Position numbers and translations under genes: made by a program. Positions 17,084-26,274 of a stretch of DNA of 64,000 nt are shown in pieces. The stretch is from Aminobacterium colombiense DSM 12261. Lineage in GTDB: Bacteria; Synergistota; Synergistia; Synergistales; Aminobacteriaceae. The DNA lies in assembly GCF_000025885.1 (NCBI RefSeq), contig NC_014011.1, positions 186,001 through 250,000 on the forward strand, given 5' to 3'. Positions within the stretch are counted from its first letter, which is position 1, and every line of letters begins with the position of its first letter. A model generated the notes under the pieces. The model was not told the DNA's origin and did not search any database. It worked only from the letters and a program-made list of their open reading frames with translations.

Positions 17084-18553
17084 ATGATCGATCTGACCAT
17101 TCACGAGAAAGGGCTCAAGAAGGCAATAGAGCGAGCCAAGGAGCGCAACGTAATAATACCCACCTTCAAGCAGATGAAGGATCCGGATCGTTATACCCCC
17201 GACAAGATCAAGGAGCGTCTTAAGAACACCGGTCTTTGGGATGTAGACCCAGTAAACCTTTTCCGCATAACCTGGAAGAACGAGCCCAAGAAGCAAGGAG
17301 GGCTGTTCGGCAAGACCAACTACGTGGAGATTCCCCGTGAAGTGACGGGAGTAAACGCCAGGATAGTTGCCATAGTCGGCAAATGGTTCCCGACGGGAGC
17401 CCACAAGGTTGGAGCGAGCTTTGGCTGTCTAGCTCCTCGTCTTGTGACGGGACAGTTTGACCCCACTGCCCAGAAGGCCGTATGGCCCTCCACGGGCAAC
17501 TATTGCCGTGGCGGCGCCTATAACGCCCAGCTTCTTGGGTGCGAATCCATTGCCATATTGCCTGAAGGCATGAGCCCTGAACGTTTTGAGTGGCTTAAGA
17601 CGGTGGCAGGAGAGGTCATAGGTACTCCGGGCACGGAGAGCAACGTCAAGGAGATTTACGACAAGGTCTGGGAGCTTCGTAAGACCCGGGACAACATCAT
17701 GATCTTCAACCAGTTCGAGGAGTTTGGGAACCATCTTTGGCACTACGAGGTGACAGGCAACGCCATGTACGACGTTCTGCAGGAAGTTTGCGGTGAGAAG
17801 GACCGGTATTTTGGCGTTGTAATTACATCTGGATCAGGCGGCACCCTTGCGAGCGGCGACTTTTTGAAGAAGAAGTATCCCCTGAGCAAGATAGCGGTAG
17901 GGGAGGCTCTTCAGTGCCCCACTCTGTTGTGGAATGGATTTGGCGCCCACCGGCTTGAGGGCATAGGCGACAAGCACGTTCCCTGGATCCATAACGTGAA
18001 GAACACCGATATGGTTATAGATGTGGACGACGCAGACAGCATGGCCATGATCCGCCTCTTCAACGAGGATTCGGGCCATGAGTATCTTCGCAAGAACGGA
18101 GTTTCCGAAGAGTTCATAGAGAGCCTTCCGCTGATAGGCATATCAGGTGCGGCAAACATTCTGATGGCCATCAAGATGGCCAAGTACTATGAACTTGGCA
18201 AGAACGATGTGATCATGACAGTTTTGACAGACTCCATGGAGATGTACGGTTCCCGTGTGAAGGAAATGGCCGACGAGACAGGGCCCTACACAGAGATGAT
18301 GGCGTCTGTTGACCATAACCGCCACGTTCTTGGAGTAGGCATAGATGCCATGGAAGAGCTTTCCTACTACGCCCGCAAGCGAGTCCATAACCTAAAGTAC
18401 TACACGTGGATCGAGCAGCAGGGGCGCACGTCTGAGGAACTGAATGCCCAGTGGTACGACTATGATGAGTACTGGGGCTCTATCCAGGGCATGGCTGACG
18501 CCATTGACGAAAGAATAGACGAATTCAACAGATTGACGGGTCTTCTTGTTTAA
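17084..18553 (+). CDS. Fold-type II PLP-dependent enzyme (cysteine synthase/threonine synthase-like)
   Basis: 489 residues. The PLP lysine is Lys108 in PTGAHKVGASFG; STGNYCRGGAYNAQLLG follows as the substrate loop, and SGSGGTLASGDF is the phosphate-binding glycine loop. It is longer than cysteine synthase (about 310) because of N- and C-terminal extensions. The reaction is likely beta-elimination or beta-replacement on serine, cysteine or a related amino acid; I cannot choose. It does not resemble diaminopropionate ammonia-lyase YgeX. Location 33 bases behind glyA and the shared strong codon bias point to a central catabolic role in serine/glycine metabolism. Confidence 0.75.
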   Translation: MIDLTIHEKGLKKAIERAKERNVIIPTFKQMKDPDRYTPDKIKERLKNTGLWDVDPVNLFRITWKNEPKKQGGLFGKTNYVEIPREVTGVNARIVAIVGKWFPTGAHKVGASFGCLAPRLVTGQFDPTAQKAVWPSTGNYCRGGAYNAQLLGCESIAILPEGMSPERFEWLKTVAGEVIGTPGTESNVKEIYDKVWELRKTRDNIMIFNQFEEFGNHLWHYEVTGNAMYDVLQEVCGEKDRYFGVVITSGSGGTLASGDFLKKKYPLSKIAVGEALQCPTLLWNGFGAHRLEGIGDKHVPWIHNVKNTDMVIDVDDADSMAMIRLFNEDSGHEYLRKNGVSEEFIESLPLIGISGAANILMAIKMAKYYELGKNDVIMTVLTDSMEMYGSRVKEMADETGPYTEMMASVDHNRHVLGVGIDAMEELSYYARKRVHNLKYYTWIEQQGRTSEELNAQWYDYDEYWGSIQGMADAIDERIDEFNRLTGLLV

Positions 18554-18776
18554 TGTGAGTTAGAGAGCTGAAGATATTCGGTCTTCTTTTTCCAGGCAGC
18601 CCTCTTTACCCATGATTATATAAAGGGGCGTGCCTAGGACAAAGGGGCCGGAAGATTATGTGTGAATTTTATGTCATTTGTTTCAAGTGGTAATTCACAA
18701 AAATAGCGTTGTCGGGTTTCAAAGCTCTTGGACCACAGTCCTCTTGAGGGACTGCATAAGAAAAAGGAGGCGTTAT

Positions 18777-19859
18777 ATGATGTCTAGGGTTGGGTTCTTG
18801 CGTAAGTGTTTAGTTCTCATGTTGGTTGTTTTATTTTTAAGCAGCGCCATTGCGGCAAGCGCGAAAGCGCCGGAATACAAATGGCGTTTTGGACAGACTT
18901 CAGTTCGTGCTTCTCAGGGGGAGTCCTACAAGCTTTTCTGCGAATTAATTGAGAAATACAGTGATGGCCGGATTCAGGTTGAATTTTTCCCTGACAACCA
19001 GCTTGGTACTCTTGATGAGATTTTCCACGCTGTACAGGATGGGGAAGTCGAAATATGCGGAGTTGCTCCTTATGTAAACCTGGTTCCCGGTGGAATGTTC
19101 AACTGGATGCCCTGGACAGTGGAGTCTTGGGAAGAGTGCAAGATGGCTTTCTCCCGTCCCAACGGATGCCTGTATGTGCCTATGGAAGAAGCAATGAACG
19201 AAGTTGGCATGCACGTTCTTTTCACCGTATCCCAGGGATCTTACGGCATTGGAAACAATACCCGCCCCATTAAGACTCCTGAAGATTTTAAAAACCTGAA
19301 ACTGCGAGTTTCTTCTTCTCTTGGCTGCGTAAGAGGACTTCAGAATATGGCGTCCGGCACAGGCATGACTGTAGAAACAGTTCCATGGGGAGAGCTTTAT
19401 AACGCTCTGTCTCGCGGCGTAGTTGATGGATGCTGGTCTATGTGGCCTTCACTTGTTGAAGAGCGCCACTATGAAGTTTTGAAATATTACACTTCTCTCG
19501 ACTGGATGTGGGATGCGAACCAGGTTGTCATCAATAAAGACATTTGGGATGGACTTTCTGATGATCTTAAGGCCGCTATAGAGAAAGCCGCTTTAGAGGC
19601 TGAAGAGCATCAGTATGCAATTCAAGAGCGTATGGCAGATGAATTTCAGGATTTCCTGAAAAAGCAGGCCAATTTTGAAATTTATTACCCCACAGATGAA
19701 GAGAGAACCGCATTCCGGGAAAAAGCGAACATGCTGAGCGTTTGGGAAGAACTTTGCACTCCTTGGCTTGACAAACATTATCCTGGCCAGAACATGACTC
19801 AAAAGATTCTTGACGAACTTGCGGCAAACAGGGAAAAAGTTTTAGCTGGAAAGAAATAG
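18777..19859 (+). CDS. dctP: TRAP transporter substrate-binding protein DctP (set 1)
   Basis: 360 residues with a signal peptide (KCLVLMLVVLFLSS..., cut near ASAKA). It binds an organic acid in the periplasm and hands it to the DctQM permease. The DctP fold is clear: GGRIQVEF-type DGRIQVEFFPDNQLG, then LKLRVSSSLG with the carboxylate-binding Arg, and DGCWSMWPSLV. ATG 18777 has AAGGAGG ahead; a longer frame upstream lacks one. A terminator separates it from dctQ. Relatives at 30082 and 40795 are closer to each other than to this copy. The adjacent deacylases suggest N-acyl or N-carbamoyl amino acids as ligand (inference). Confidence 0.92.
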   Translation: MMSRVGFLRKCLVLMLVVLFLSSAIAASAKAPEYKWRFGQTSVRASQGESYKLFCELIEKYSDGRIQVEFFPDNQLGTLDEIFHAVQDGEVEICGVAPYVNLVPGGMFNWMPWTVESWEECKMAFSRPNGCLYVPMEEAMNEVGMHVLFTVSQGSYGIGNNTRPIKTPEDFKNLKLRVSSSLGCVRGLQNMASGTGMTVETVPWGELYNALSRGVVDGCWSMWPSLVEERHYEVLKYYTSLDWMWDANQVVINKDIWDGLSDDLKAAIEKAALEAEEHQYAIQERMADEFQDFLKKQANFEIYYPTDEERTAFREKANMLSVWEELCTPWLDKHYPGQNMTQKILDELAANREKVLAGKK

Positions 19860-19862
19860 ATA

Positions 19863-19902
19863 TAAAACAAGGAGGCGGCTTTCAGGCTGCCTCCTTGTTT
19901 TA
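19863..19902 (+). terminator. Terminator/attenuator between dctP1 and dctQ1
   Basis: A stem of about 16 bp with one G-T pair (left arm from 19863, right arm ending 19902) and a T-run at its end. Being inside the TRAP operon it would let dctP be made in excess over the permease. Confidence 0.85.
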
Positions 19903-20027
19903 TCCATTATTTACCTGCTGTATTTTTTTAGATCTGTTCCCCTCAGTGAAACCCCCTTTTATTCAAGGGGGAAGGCTCTCTGCAATCTTGGGGGGAATTG
20001 CACTTCGATAGAGAAGGAAGTGTTACC

Positions 20028-20552
20028 ATGAAAAAATTTTTTTCGCACGTAGAGAAAATAGAGTTTATTTTAGGTTCTATAGGGCTTTTGACAGCAATCG
20101 TTCTTACGTTCTGTCAAGTAGTCAATCGGTACTGGTTGCATTTCGAAATTATGTGGATTGCTGATTTTGCGCTTTATATCTTCATTTTCACAATTTATAT
20201 TGCTATCCCCTATGGTGCGGCTCTGAAAACACATATTGCTGTCGATATTCTCCCCGATCATTTTTGCGGGGATGACAGGGCGAAAAGGGCGATCTTCGAT
20301 ATCGTTAAGAGTTCTGTCACCATCCTTATGGTGCTTTCTATTAGTAGTCCTGTTATGAGAGTTGCTAAAAGAGCGTATAGATACCCGGAGTACGCGACTC
20401 TTGTTCGCTGGTTCAATATGAGCTGGCTTATTTACGCAATGGCAGTAATGATCGTTTTGGTGATTCTCCATTACGGCTGGCATGTAGCTTGTGATGTTTA
20501 CGAGTTAAAACAACTCCGCTGGATTTCAGTAAATGAAGGGGAGGCAAAATAG
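20028..20552 (+). CDS. dctQ: TRAP transporter small permease DctQ (set 1)
   Basis: 174 residues with four hydrophobic segments. The first pair is joined by FCQVVNRYWLHFEIMWIAD, the conserved DctQ segment, and a late EYATLVRWFNMSWLIYA is shared with the set 2 protein. ATG 20028 (MKKFFSHVEK) has AAGGAAG upstream. The stop is followed at once by dctM. It forms the small membrane subunit of the sodium-driven TRAP permease. Confidence 0.92.
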   Translation: MKKFFSHVEKIEFILGSIGLLTAIVLTFCQVVNRYWLHFEIMWIADFALYIFIFTIYIAIPYGAALKTHIAVDILPDHFCGDDRAKRAIFDIVKSSVTILMVLSISSPVMRVAKRAYRYPEYATLVRWFNMSWLIYAMAVMIVLVILHYGWHVACDVYELKQLRWISVNEGEAK

Positions 20553-21887
20553 ATGTTAGACCTCGGTACGGTGACCACACTAATTGCTTTTCTTGTGGGG
20601 ATCGTTCTGGGTTTCCCCATAGGGTGGCTTTTTATAGGTTCAACGGCTTTGGGCCTTTTTGTTATGGGGAGCCCTACGGTCTTTATGGCAAATGCTTTTT
20701 TTCATTCGTTAGATTCATCAACAATTATGGCTATAGCGTTTTTTGTTTTTTCAGGAGCGTTGATATCAGAGGCAGGATTGGCAGATCGCATAGTTAACTT
20801 TTCTTATTCACTGGTTGGGCGCCTCAGAGGCGGTCTTACGGGCGTAGGTATTGTGGCGACTCTATTCCTTAGTGCTTTAACGGGATCATCCGTCCCCTGC
20901 ATTGCGGCGCTGATTCCATTGCTGGTGCCGCGGTTGGAGAAGTTCGGCTACAGAAGGGTGTATACGACAGCTCTTCTTTGTTCTTCAAGCTATTTGGGAT
21001 ATCTGATTCCTCCCAGTGTGCCTGCAATGATCTATTGTCTTCTGGCGGGGCAGTCTGTGGCGGCCCTCTTTCTGGCCACTGTCTTTCCGGGGATCTTGCT
21101 GGCTATTGGTTACGGGATGCTAAACTACTTTATGGTGGGGCGTTATACGTTTGAAAGCACAGAAAAACCTTTGCTTCCCACCACTTTTGAAGAATCTGTT
21201 AAAGATATATTGCACACAGGCAAGATTGCCATTCCGGCGCTCGGTTGTCCAGTGCTGATCCTCGTTGGTATCTATGGCGGAATCTTTACTCCTAACGAAG
21301 CTGGCGGCATTGCCGCAGTATACTGTCTTTTGATAGGCTGGTTTGTCTATCGTGAACTTACCAACGCCAAGCTGAAGAAGGCTCTCTCCAGCACTATTGG
21401 TACTTTTGGTATGACTACTTTGCTTCTCGCCGGCGGAACAATCCTTACCCGCTACCTTACCCGTCAGGGAGTAGCTCAGGAAGTGGCCAATTTTATGCTG
21501 AACATGTTTGAAAACAAATATCTCATTCTTCTCATGTTAAACTTCTTCCTTTTGATACTGGGCATGTTCCTTGATGGTATTCCTATTTTGATCCTCGTTG
21601 TTCCCTTGGCGCTTCCTCTTATGCAGGAGCTCGGCATAAACTTGGTGCACCTTGGAGCTATCATGGTTGTCAATGTGGGAATAGGAGTCATGACACCGCC
21701 CTTTGCTATGTCAATCTTTGTTGGTTCACGACTGGCAGAGGTACCGGCCGCAGAATTAACAAAAACGATGTTGCCGTTTTTGTTTTTGGTCTCAATTCCC
21801 GTTTTGTTGCTGACTACATATATTCCAGCATTGTCATGCTGGCTTCCTGAAATTCTTTTGGGATCATCCATAGTGGGACCATGGTAA
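20553..21887 (+). CDS. dctM: TRAP transporter large permease DctM (set 1)
   Basis: 444 residues, about 12 membrane segments. Conserved DctM features: FLSALTGSSVPCIAALIPLL, GYLIPPSVPAMIYC, GIYGGIFTPNEAGGIA and the C-terminal copy IGVMTPPFAMSIFVGSRL. ATG 20553 directly follows the dctQ stop with no gap. It carries substrate across the inner membrane with sodium. The set 2 protein at 31878 is very similar throughout, as expected for duplicated modules. Confidence 0.95.
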   Translation: MLDLGTVTTLIAFLVGIVLGFPIGWLFIGSTALGLFVMGSPTVFMANAFFHSLDSSTIMAIAFFVFSGALISEAGLADRIVNFSYSLVGRLRGGLTGVGIVATLFLSALTGSSVPCIAALIPLLVPRLEKFGYRRVYTTALLCSSSYLGYLIPPSVPAMIYCLLAGQSVAALFLATVFPGILLAIGYGMLNYFMVGRYTFESTEKPLLPTTFEESVKDILHTGKIAIPALGCPVLILVGIYGGIFTPNEAGGIAAVYCLLIGWFVYRELTNAKLKKALSSTIGTFGMTTLLLAGGTILTRYLTRQGVAQEVANFMLNMFENKYLILLMLNFFLLILGMFLDGIPILILVVPLALPLMQELGINLVHLGAIMVVNVGIGVMTPPFAMSIFVGSRLAEVPAAELTKTMLPFLFLVSIPVLLLTTYIPALSCWLPEILLGSSIVGPW

Positions 21888-21926
21888 TTCTGAGAATGGG
21901 AAAATTTTTTGAGGGGAGGTTCTATT

Positions 21927-23513
21927 TTGTTTGATATTTTAATTAAAAACGGTACCTGTTATGCAGGAGACGGAAAACCTGGTTTTGTTTCTGATGTGGC
22001 TATTGAGGCAGGAGTTATAGCGGCAATAGGCAATCTGCAAAACGCAGAAGCAAAGCGAGTGATCGATGCTCGGAATTTAGCAGTAGCTCCAGGATTTATC
22101 GACACCCACAGCCACTCTGATCTTGTTGCACTTGTAGAACCTGAAATTGCAAATAAGACAACCCAGGGAATAACCACAGACATAATAGGACAGGATGGAA
22201 TGTCTCTTGCCCCAGTTAAGACGGAGTATGTCGGAACATGGAAAAAAGTCATGGCTGGCCTGGAAGGGCAATATGAAGTGGAGTGGGATTGGCTTAGTTC
22301 CTCCGATTATCTCTCCCGGTTAGATGATCAGCCTCTTGGGCCCAATCTTGGCTATCTTGCTCCTTATGGAAATATACGTATGTGTGCTGTGGGTCTTGAC
22401 AATCGTCCAGCTACAAAGGACGAAATCGCAAAAATGCAAAATCTCCTGGAAGAAGCCATATTAAATGGAGCGATGGGCTTATCTACAGGTTTGATCTATC
22501 CTCCTTGCAGTTACGCGTCAGAGGATGAAATAGCCGAGCTTACAAAGGTGCTTACTAAATACGGTCTTCCTCTGGTGATTCACCAGAGAAGCGAGGCAGA
22601 TTATATATTGGAGTCCATGGACGAGGTAATAAGGATCAGCCGGAAATCTGGCTGCCCCATCCACTTCTCTCACTTTAAACTCTGTGGCAAGAAGAATGCT
22701 CATCTCTTCGACGCTGTAATGGAGAAACTGGAAATAGCATCCAGAGAAATCTCAGTTTCCTTTGATCAGTACCCTTATACCGCTGGGAGCACGACGTTCA
22801 GCGTCATTCTTCCTCCTTGGGTTCATGACGGAGGCGCAGATAAGGCACTAGCTCGTTTGGCCGACCCCGTGGCCCGTGAACGGATGAAACAGGATATTCA
22901 TAATGGCATTCCCGGATGGGATAACTTCATTGATTTTGCGGGAATGGAAAATATATCTGTAACTTTCGTTAAAACTGACAAAAATGCCGATGTAGTAGGC
23001 AAGAATATGATCGAGATCGGCAAGTTGAGAGGGAAAGATCCACTTGACGCGGCTTTTGATGTTCTTCTTGAGGAAGAAATGGTGGTAGGGCTGGTCGATT
23101 TTTACGGCTATGAGGAGCACATTGAAAAAATCCTCGCCCACCCCCTTCAAAACGTTTGCACCGATGGCATTCTTGGAGCCCACCCTCATCCCAGGGTATA
23201 TGGTTCTTTCCCCAGAGTGTTGGGAAGTTATGTGCGGGAACGTAAGATTCTGGATCTTCCTACGGCGATTCACAAAATGACCGGACGGCCCGCTTCAATT
23301 TTCAAGATGAAAAATAGAGGTTTTCTTAAAGAAGGTTATGCGGCAGATATCACAATCTTTGACCCCGAAACCGTTATCGACACCGCGACTTACGAAAATC
23401 CAAAGCAGTTTTCCAAAGGAATTCCTTATGTCATGGTAGGCGGAAAGCTCGCAGTTGATGATGAAGTAGTTATGAAGGGGAAATCGGGGCGAGTGGTTAG
23501 GTTTGAAGGTTAG
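21927..23513 (+). CDS. N-acyl-D-amino-acid deacylase family protein (copy 1, Asp variant)
   Basis: 528 residues from TTG 21927, which has GGGAGG at proper distance; the TTG at 21909 encodes that ribosome site and is rejected. Amidohydrolase fold with HxH at residues 61-63 (DTHSHSD), His in IHQRSEAD, His in HFSHFK, and Asp in CTDGILGAHPHPR. In the well-studied D-aminoacylase a Cys in GNCG binds the metal; here that place is Asp90 (GQDGMS). Only 39 bases after dctM, it should act on the imported substrate, releasing a free amino acid. Function could be N-acyl or N-carbamoyl hydrolysis. Confidence 0.85.
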   Translation: MFDILIKNGTCYAGDGKPGFVSDVAIEAGVIAAIGNLQNAEAKRVIDARNLAVAPGFIDTHSHSDLVALVEPEIANKTTQGITTDIIGQDGMSLAPVKTEYVGTWKKVMAGLEGQYEVEWDWLSSSDYLSRLDDQPLGPNLGYLAPYGNIRMCAVGLDNRPATKDEIAKMQNLLEEAILNGAMGLSTGLIYPPCSYASEDEIAELTKVLTKYGLPLVIHQRSEADYILESMDEVIRISRKSGCPIHFSHFKLCGKKNAHLFDAVMEKLEIASREISVSFDQYPYTAGSTTFSVILPPWVHDGGADKALARLADPVARERMKQDIHNGIPGWDNFIDFAGMENISVTFVKTDKNADVVGKNMIEIGKLRGKDPLDAAFDVLLEEEMVVGLVDFYGYEEHIEKILAHPLQNVCTDGILGAHPHPRVYGSFPRVLGSYVRERKILDLPTAIHKMTGRPASIFKMKNRGFLKEGYAADITIFDPETVIDTATYENPKQFSKGIPYVMVGGKLAVDDEVVMKGKSGRVVRFEG

Positions 23514-23561
23514 GCAACTGGTTTAATAGTTTTGTCCCAGTTTCTGTGAGGAGGTATTTCA

Positions 23562-24743
23562 ATGGCTATGGAGTGGAGTGAGTCTTTAGTTTCTTTATGT
23601 AGAGAAATGATACGCCGGCCCAGTCTTTCCGGGCAGGAAAAAGAAATGGCTGATTTTGTAGAACAGAGGATGATAGAACTAGGATTTGACTCTGTAGAGC
23701 GGGATCATTATGGAAACGTTTCAGGGCGCATTGTTCTGGGCAGCGGCGGGCGTCGAATACTTTTTGAGGGACATATGGACCATGTTGATATAGTGGATCC
23801 CTCCAAGTGGACCCACGACCCCTTCGGTGCGGAAGTAGTTGATGGACGTATATATGGAAGGGCAACATCAGACATGAAGGGAAACCTTGCCGCTTCCATC
23901 ATGGCGGCAGCCTTGATAAAAAAAGAAAAGGCAGACCTTAACGGCGAGATCATAGTTGCGGGCTCTGTCCATGAAGAGTGTTTTGAAGGGGTTGCATCCG
24001 AGGCCATAGGCAAGCGTTGGAATCCTGACTGTGTTGTTATCGGCGAGGCGTCCTCTCTGAATCTTAAAAGAGGGCAACGTGGTCGCGCAGAAGTTGTTTT
24101 GGAAACTTATGGCAAATCAGCTCACTCCTCCAACCCAGAGGTAGGTTTGAATGCCGTCAAGGCTATGGTTCCTCTTCTTTCTGCTATAGAGAATGAGTTT
24201 GAGCCAAAGGAACAGCCGGTCCTTGGCAAGGGAATCCTCGAGTTGACAGATATCATCTCTTCTCCTTATCCTGGAGCCAGTGTAGTGCCTGAACGCTGCC
24301 GTGTAACCTATGACCGCCGGCTTCTGGTTGGCGAGACGGATACAGAGGTTTTGGCCCAGATCCAGAAGATTATTGATGAAGAGAAGGGGCGCAATCCCCA
24401 GCTTAAAGCAAACGTATCCCTTGCGGTTGGAAGGGAAACCTGCTATACAGGCGATTCTATAGAAGCCACCCGTTACGCGCCAGGATGGCTTTTCCCTGAA
24501 GATAACTGGTTTGTGGCCGCAGCCATGCGCGGTTTGCGCGAGGCAGGTTTGAACCCAGAGCTTTCTCACTATGCCTTCTGTACCAATGGCAGCTACTATG
24601 CTGGAAAAGCGGGAATCCCAACCATAGGTTTTGGCGGTTCCCTGGAATCTCTGGCCCATGTGGTCGATGAGTATATTGAGATAGACCAGCTTGAGAAGGC
24701 CTGTCTCGGCTATATGGGAATTATCCGTTCTGTGTTGGGATAA
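23562..24743 (+). CDS. M20-family hydrolase, YgeY-like (copy 2)
   Basis: 393 residues. M20 metal motifs: GHMDHVD, GRATSDMKG, HEECFEG (catalytic Glu), and the final His in AHVVDEYIEID. AGGAGGT precedes ATG 23562. It is in line with the TRAP genes and deacylase 1, 48 bases apart, and in front of the hydantoinase remnant and carbamate kinase. This is the ygeY position in the E. coli ygeW-X-Y-hyuA-yqeA order, as I recall it. Nearly half of its residues appear shared with copy 1 at 14465. Confidence 0.87.
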   Translation: MAMEWSESLVSLCREMIRRPSLSGQEKEMADFVEQRMIELGFDSVERDHYGNVSGRIVLGSGGRRILFEGHMDHVDIVDPSKWTHDPFGAEVVDGRIYGRATSDMKGNLAASIMAAALIKKEKADLNGEIIVAGSVHEECFEGVASEAIGKRWNPDCVVIGEASSLNLKRGQRGRAEVVLETYGKSAHSSNPEVGLNAVKAMVPLLSAIENEFEPKEQPVLGKGILELTDIISSPYPGASVVPERCRVTYDRRLLVGETDTEVLAQIQKIIDEEKGRNPQLKANVSLAVGRETCYTGDSIEATRYAPGWLFPEDNWFVAAAMRGLREAGLNPELSHYAFCTNGSYYAGKAGIPTIGFGGSLESLAHVVDEYIEIDQLEKACLGYMGIIRSVLG

Positions 24744-24770
24744 ACACATAACCAAATCTACGTAAAGAGA

Positions 24771-24809
24771 AAGCATAGACGTGCGTTTTGTCAACGCACG
24801 TCTATGCTT
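24771..24809. terminator. Perfect 17-bp hairpin after ygeY copy 2
   Basis: Stem 24771-24787 with 24793-24809 (AAGCATAGACGTGCGTT), 5-base loop. No T-run follows on the plus strand; the minus-strand side is T/C-rich. It ends the ygeY transcript or protects its 3' end; it also marks the boundary to the decayed region. Confidence 0.6.
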
Positions 24810-24986
24810 AATTGAATATCCTGCCCTATCCTAGAATGACGTTGTCTAATGTTTTGTAAGCTCTTCCTCGAAAATTTGGGATGAAAGCTATTGACCATCG
24901 CGGTTGGTATGATGGACAATATTCCTGTTGTTATATTGGCGGCCCTTTCTCCCTTTAATGGTAGGTTTTCTGCCATCTCTTCTTGA

Positions 24987-25181
24987 ATTTTATCCCCTAT
25001 ATCTGGAGAAGCGCCTTGCGCACTGCGGCCTCCAACTTTTTATGAAACCTCAGTTTTCTCTGTTGTTGGGAAAATATGGCGCACTATTTCCCGGGGGGAG
25101 ATCATTGTAGAAAATTGCGAATATGTGGGGATGAAAAAAAGAGGACATTTCCTTCAAAATATGAGAGAAACGGGAGTGTGA
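24987..25181 (+). pseudogene. C-terminal remnant of a hydantoinase/dihydropyrimidinase gene
   Basis: An open frame with no usable start runs from a TGA at 24984 to TGA 25179, ending 4 bases before the carbamate kinase ATG. Its end contains FSVVGKIWRTISRGEIIVE and YVGMKKRGHFL, which is the closing segment of D-hydantoinases and dihydropyrimidinases (pattern: G-W/K-P...ISRGxVIVExGxxVGxxGxGxFL). The catalytic domain is gone. The stretch 24810-24983 shows no recognisable gene and may be further eroded hydantoinase or spacer. Confidence 0.65.
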
Positions 25182-25185
25182 GGGC

Positions 25186-26133
25186 ATGGGGAAAAGGATT
25201 CTTGTCGCACTGGGAGGCAACGCAATTTTGCAGCCTGGTCAAAAAGGGACGTCGGCGGAACAGGTGACAAATATTGATAAGACTGTAAAGCAGCTCATAG
25301 ATGTTGTTGAAAAAGGGTATGAGTTAGTTTTGACCCATGGAAATGGCCCTCAGGTGGGAGCCATTTTGATACAGCACGAGATGGCAAAAGAGGCAATTCC
25401 TGCCATGCCCCTTGATTTCTGTGGGGCAGAAAGCCAGGGCCTTATCGGATACATGCTATGTCAGAGCATACGCAACGAATGTGCCGGGCGGGGACTTAAA
25501 AAAGAAGCTGTTTGTATTGTTACTCAAGTTGAAGTGGACCCTCACGATAAGGCATTCAGAAATCCTACTAAGCCTGTCGGCCCCTTTTATACTCAGGCAG
25601 AAGCGGAACAGAATATGGCTGAGCGGGGTGAACGCTGGATCGAGGATGCCGGAAGGGGCTGGCGGAAAGTAGTCCCTTCTCCGGAGCCTAAGGAAATTGT
25701 AGAAAAAGAAGTGATACGCGCCCTTGTAGACCAGGGAACGGTTGTTATTGCCTCTGGTGGCGGTGGCATCCCTGTCTGTCGGAACGATCAGGGACAATTG
25801 TATGGAGTTGAGGCTGTTATAGACAAAGATTTAGCTGGCGAGCGGCTTGCTCTGGATGTAGGGGCGGATATCTTCGTAATATTGACAGATGTTTCTCATG
25901 CAATTCTTCATTACAACACCCCCCAGCAGAAACCTTTAAAGAAAGTTACTCTGGAGGAAATGAAAAAATACATAGAGGAAGGGCATTTCCGGGCTGGTTC
26001 AATGGGACCGAAAGTGCGGGCAGCACTCAATTTTGTAAAAAAAGGGGGAGGAAGGGCTATCATTGCCAGATTAGATCAGGTCATTCCCGCCTTGAAAGGT
26101 GAAGTTGGCACCCAAATAGAGAGTACGCTCTAA
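25186..26133 (+). CDS. arcC: Carbamate kinase
   Basis: 315 residues, full length. It makes ATP from carbamoyl phosphate and ADP, releasing carbamate. The N-terminus MGKRILVALGGNAIL, the loop THGNGPQVG, and the block DKDLAGERLALDVGAD are diagnostic of the family. GGGAGTGTGAGGGC precedes the ATG; the remnant hydantoinase stop overlaps this leader. As no carbamoyltransferase is present in the window, the carbamoyl phosphate source must lie elsewhere. Position after ygeY and a hydantoinase remnant corresponds to yqeA in E. coli. Confidence 0.95.
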   Translation: MGKRILVALGGNAILQPGQKGTSAEQVTNIDKTVKQLIDVVEKGYELVLTHGNGPQVGAILIQHEMAKEAIPAMPLDFCGAESQGLIGYMLCQSIRNECAGRGLKKEAVCIVTQVEVDPHDKAFRNPTKPVGPFYTQAEAEQNMAERGERWIEDAGRGWRKVVPSPEPKEIVEKEVIRALVDQGTVVIASGGGGIPVCRNDQGQLYGVEAVIDKDLAGERLALDVGADIFVILTDVSHAILHYNTPQQKPLKKVTLEEMKKYIEEGHFRAGSMGPKVRAALNFVKKGGGRAIIARLDQVIPALKGEVGTQIESTL

Positions 26134-26274
26134 AATAAATTATTCGTGCTAATATAGTGAGAGTTCAAAATATAATAAGAATGTGCGAAATAGACCCCTT
26201 TTAAAAACAATTTTTTGCTAAATCCATGTTGATGCCGACGCCATGGACTATAAAGCATAAAGGGGGTAGTGGTT

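Noticed and set aside
17084-18553. Diaminopropionate ammonia-lyase (YgeX)
   Set aside because: Considered because of the ygeY neighbours, but the length (489) and sequence around the PLP lysine differ from YgeX (about 398 residues).
24791-24976. Minus-strand frame of 61 codons in the gap after ygeY copy 2
   Set aside because: No ribosome site, no motif, starts inside the 17-bp hairpin; probably chance or eroded DNA.
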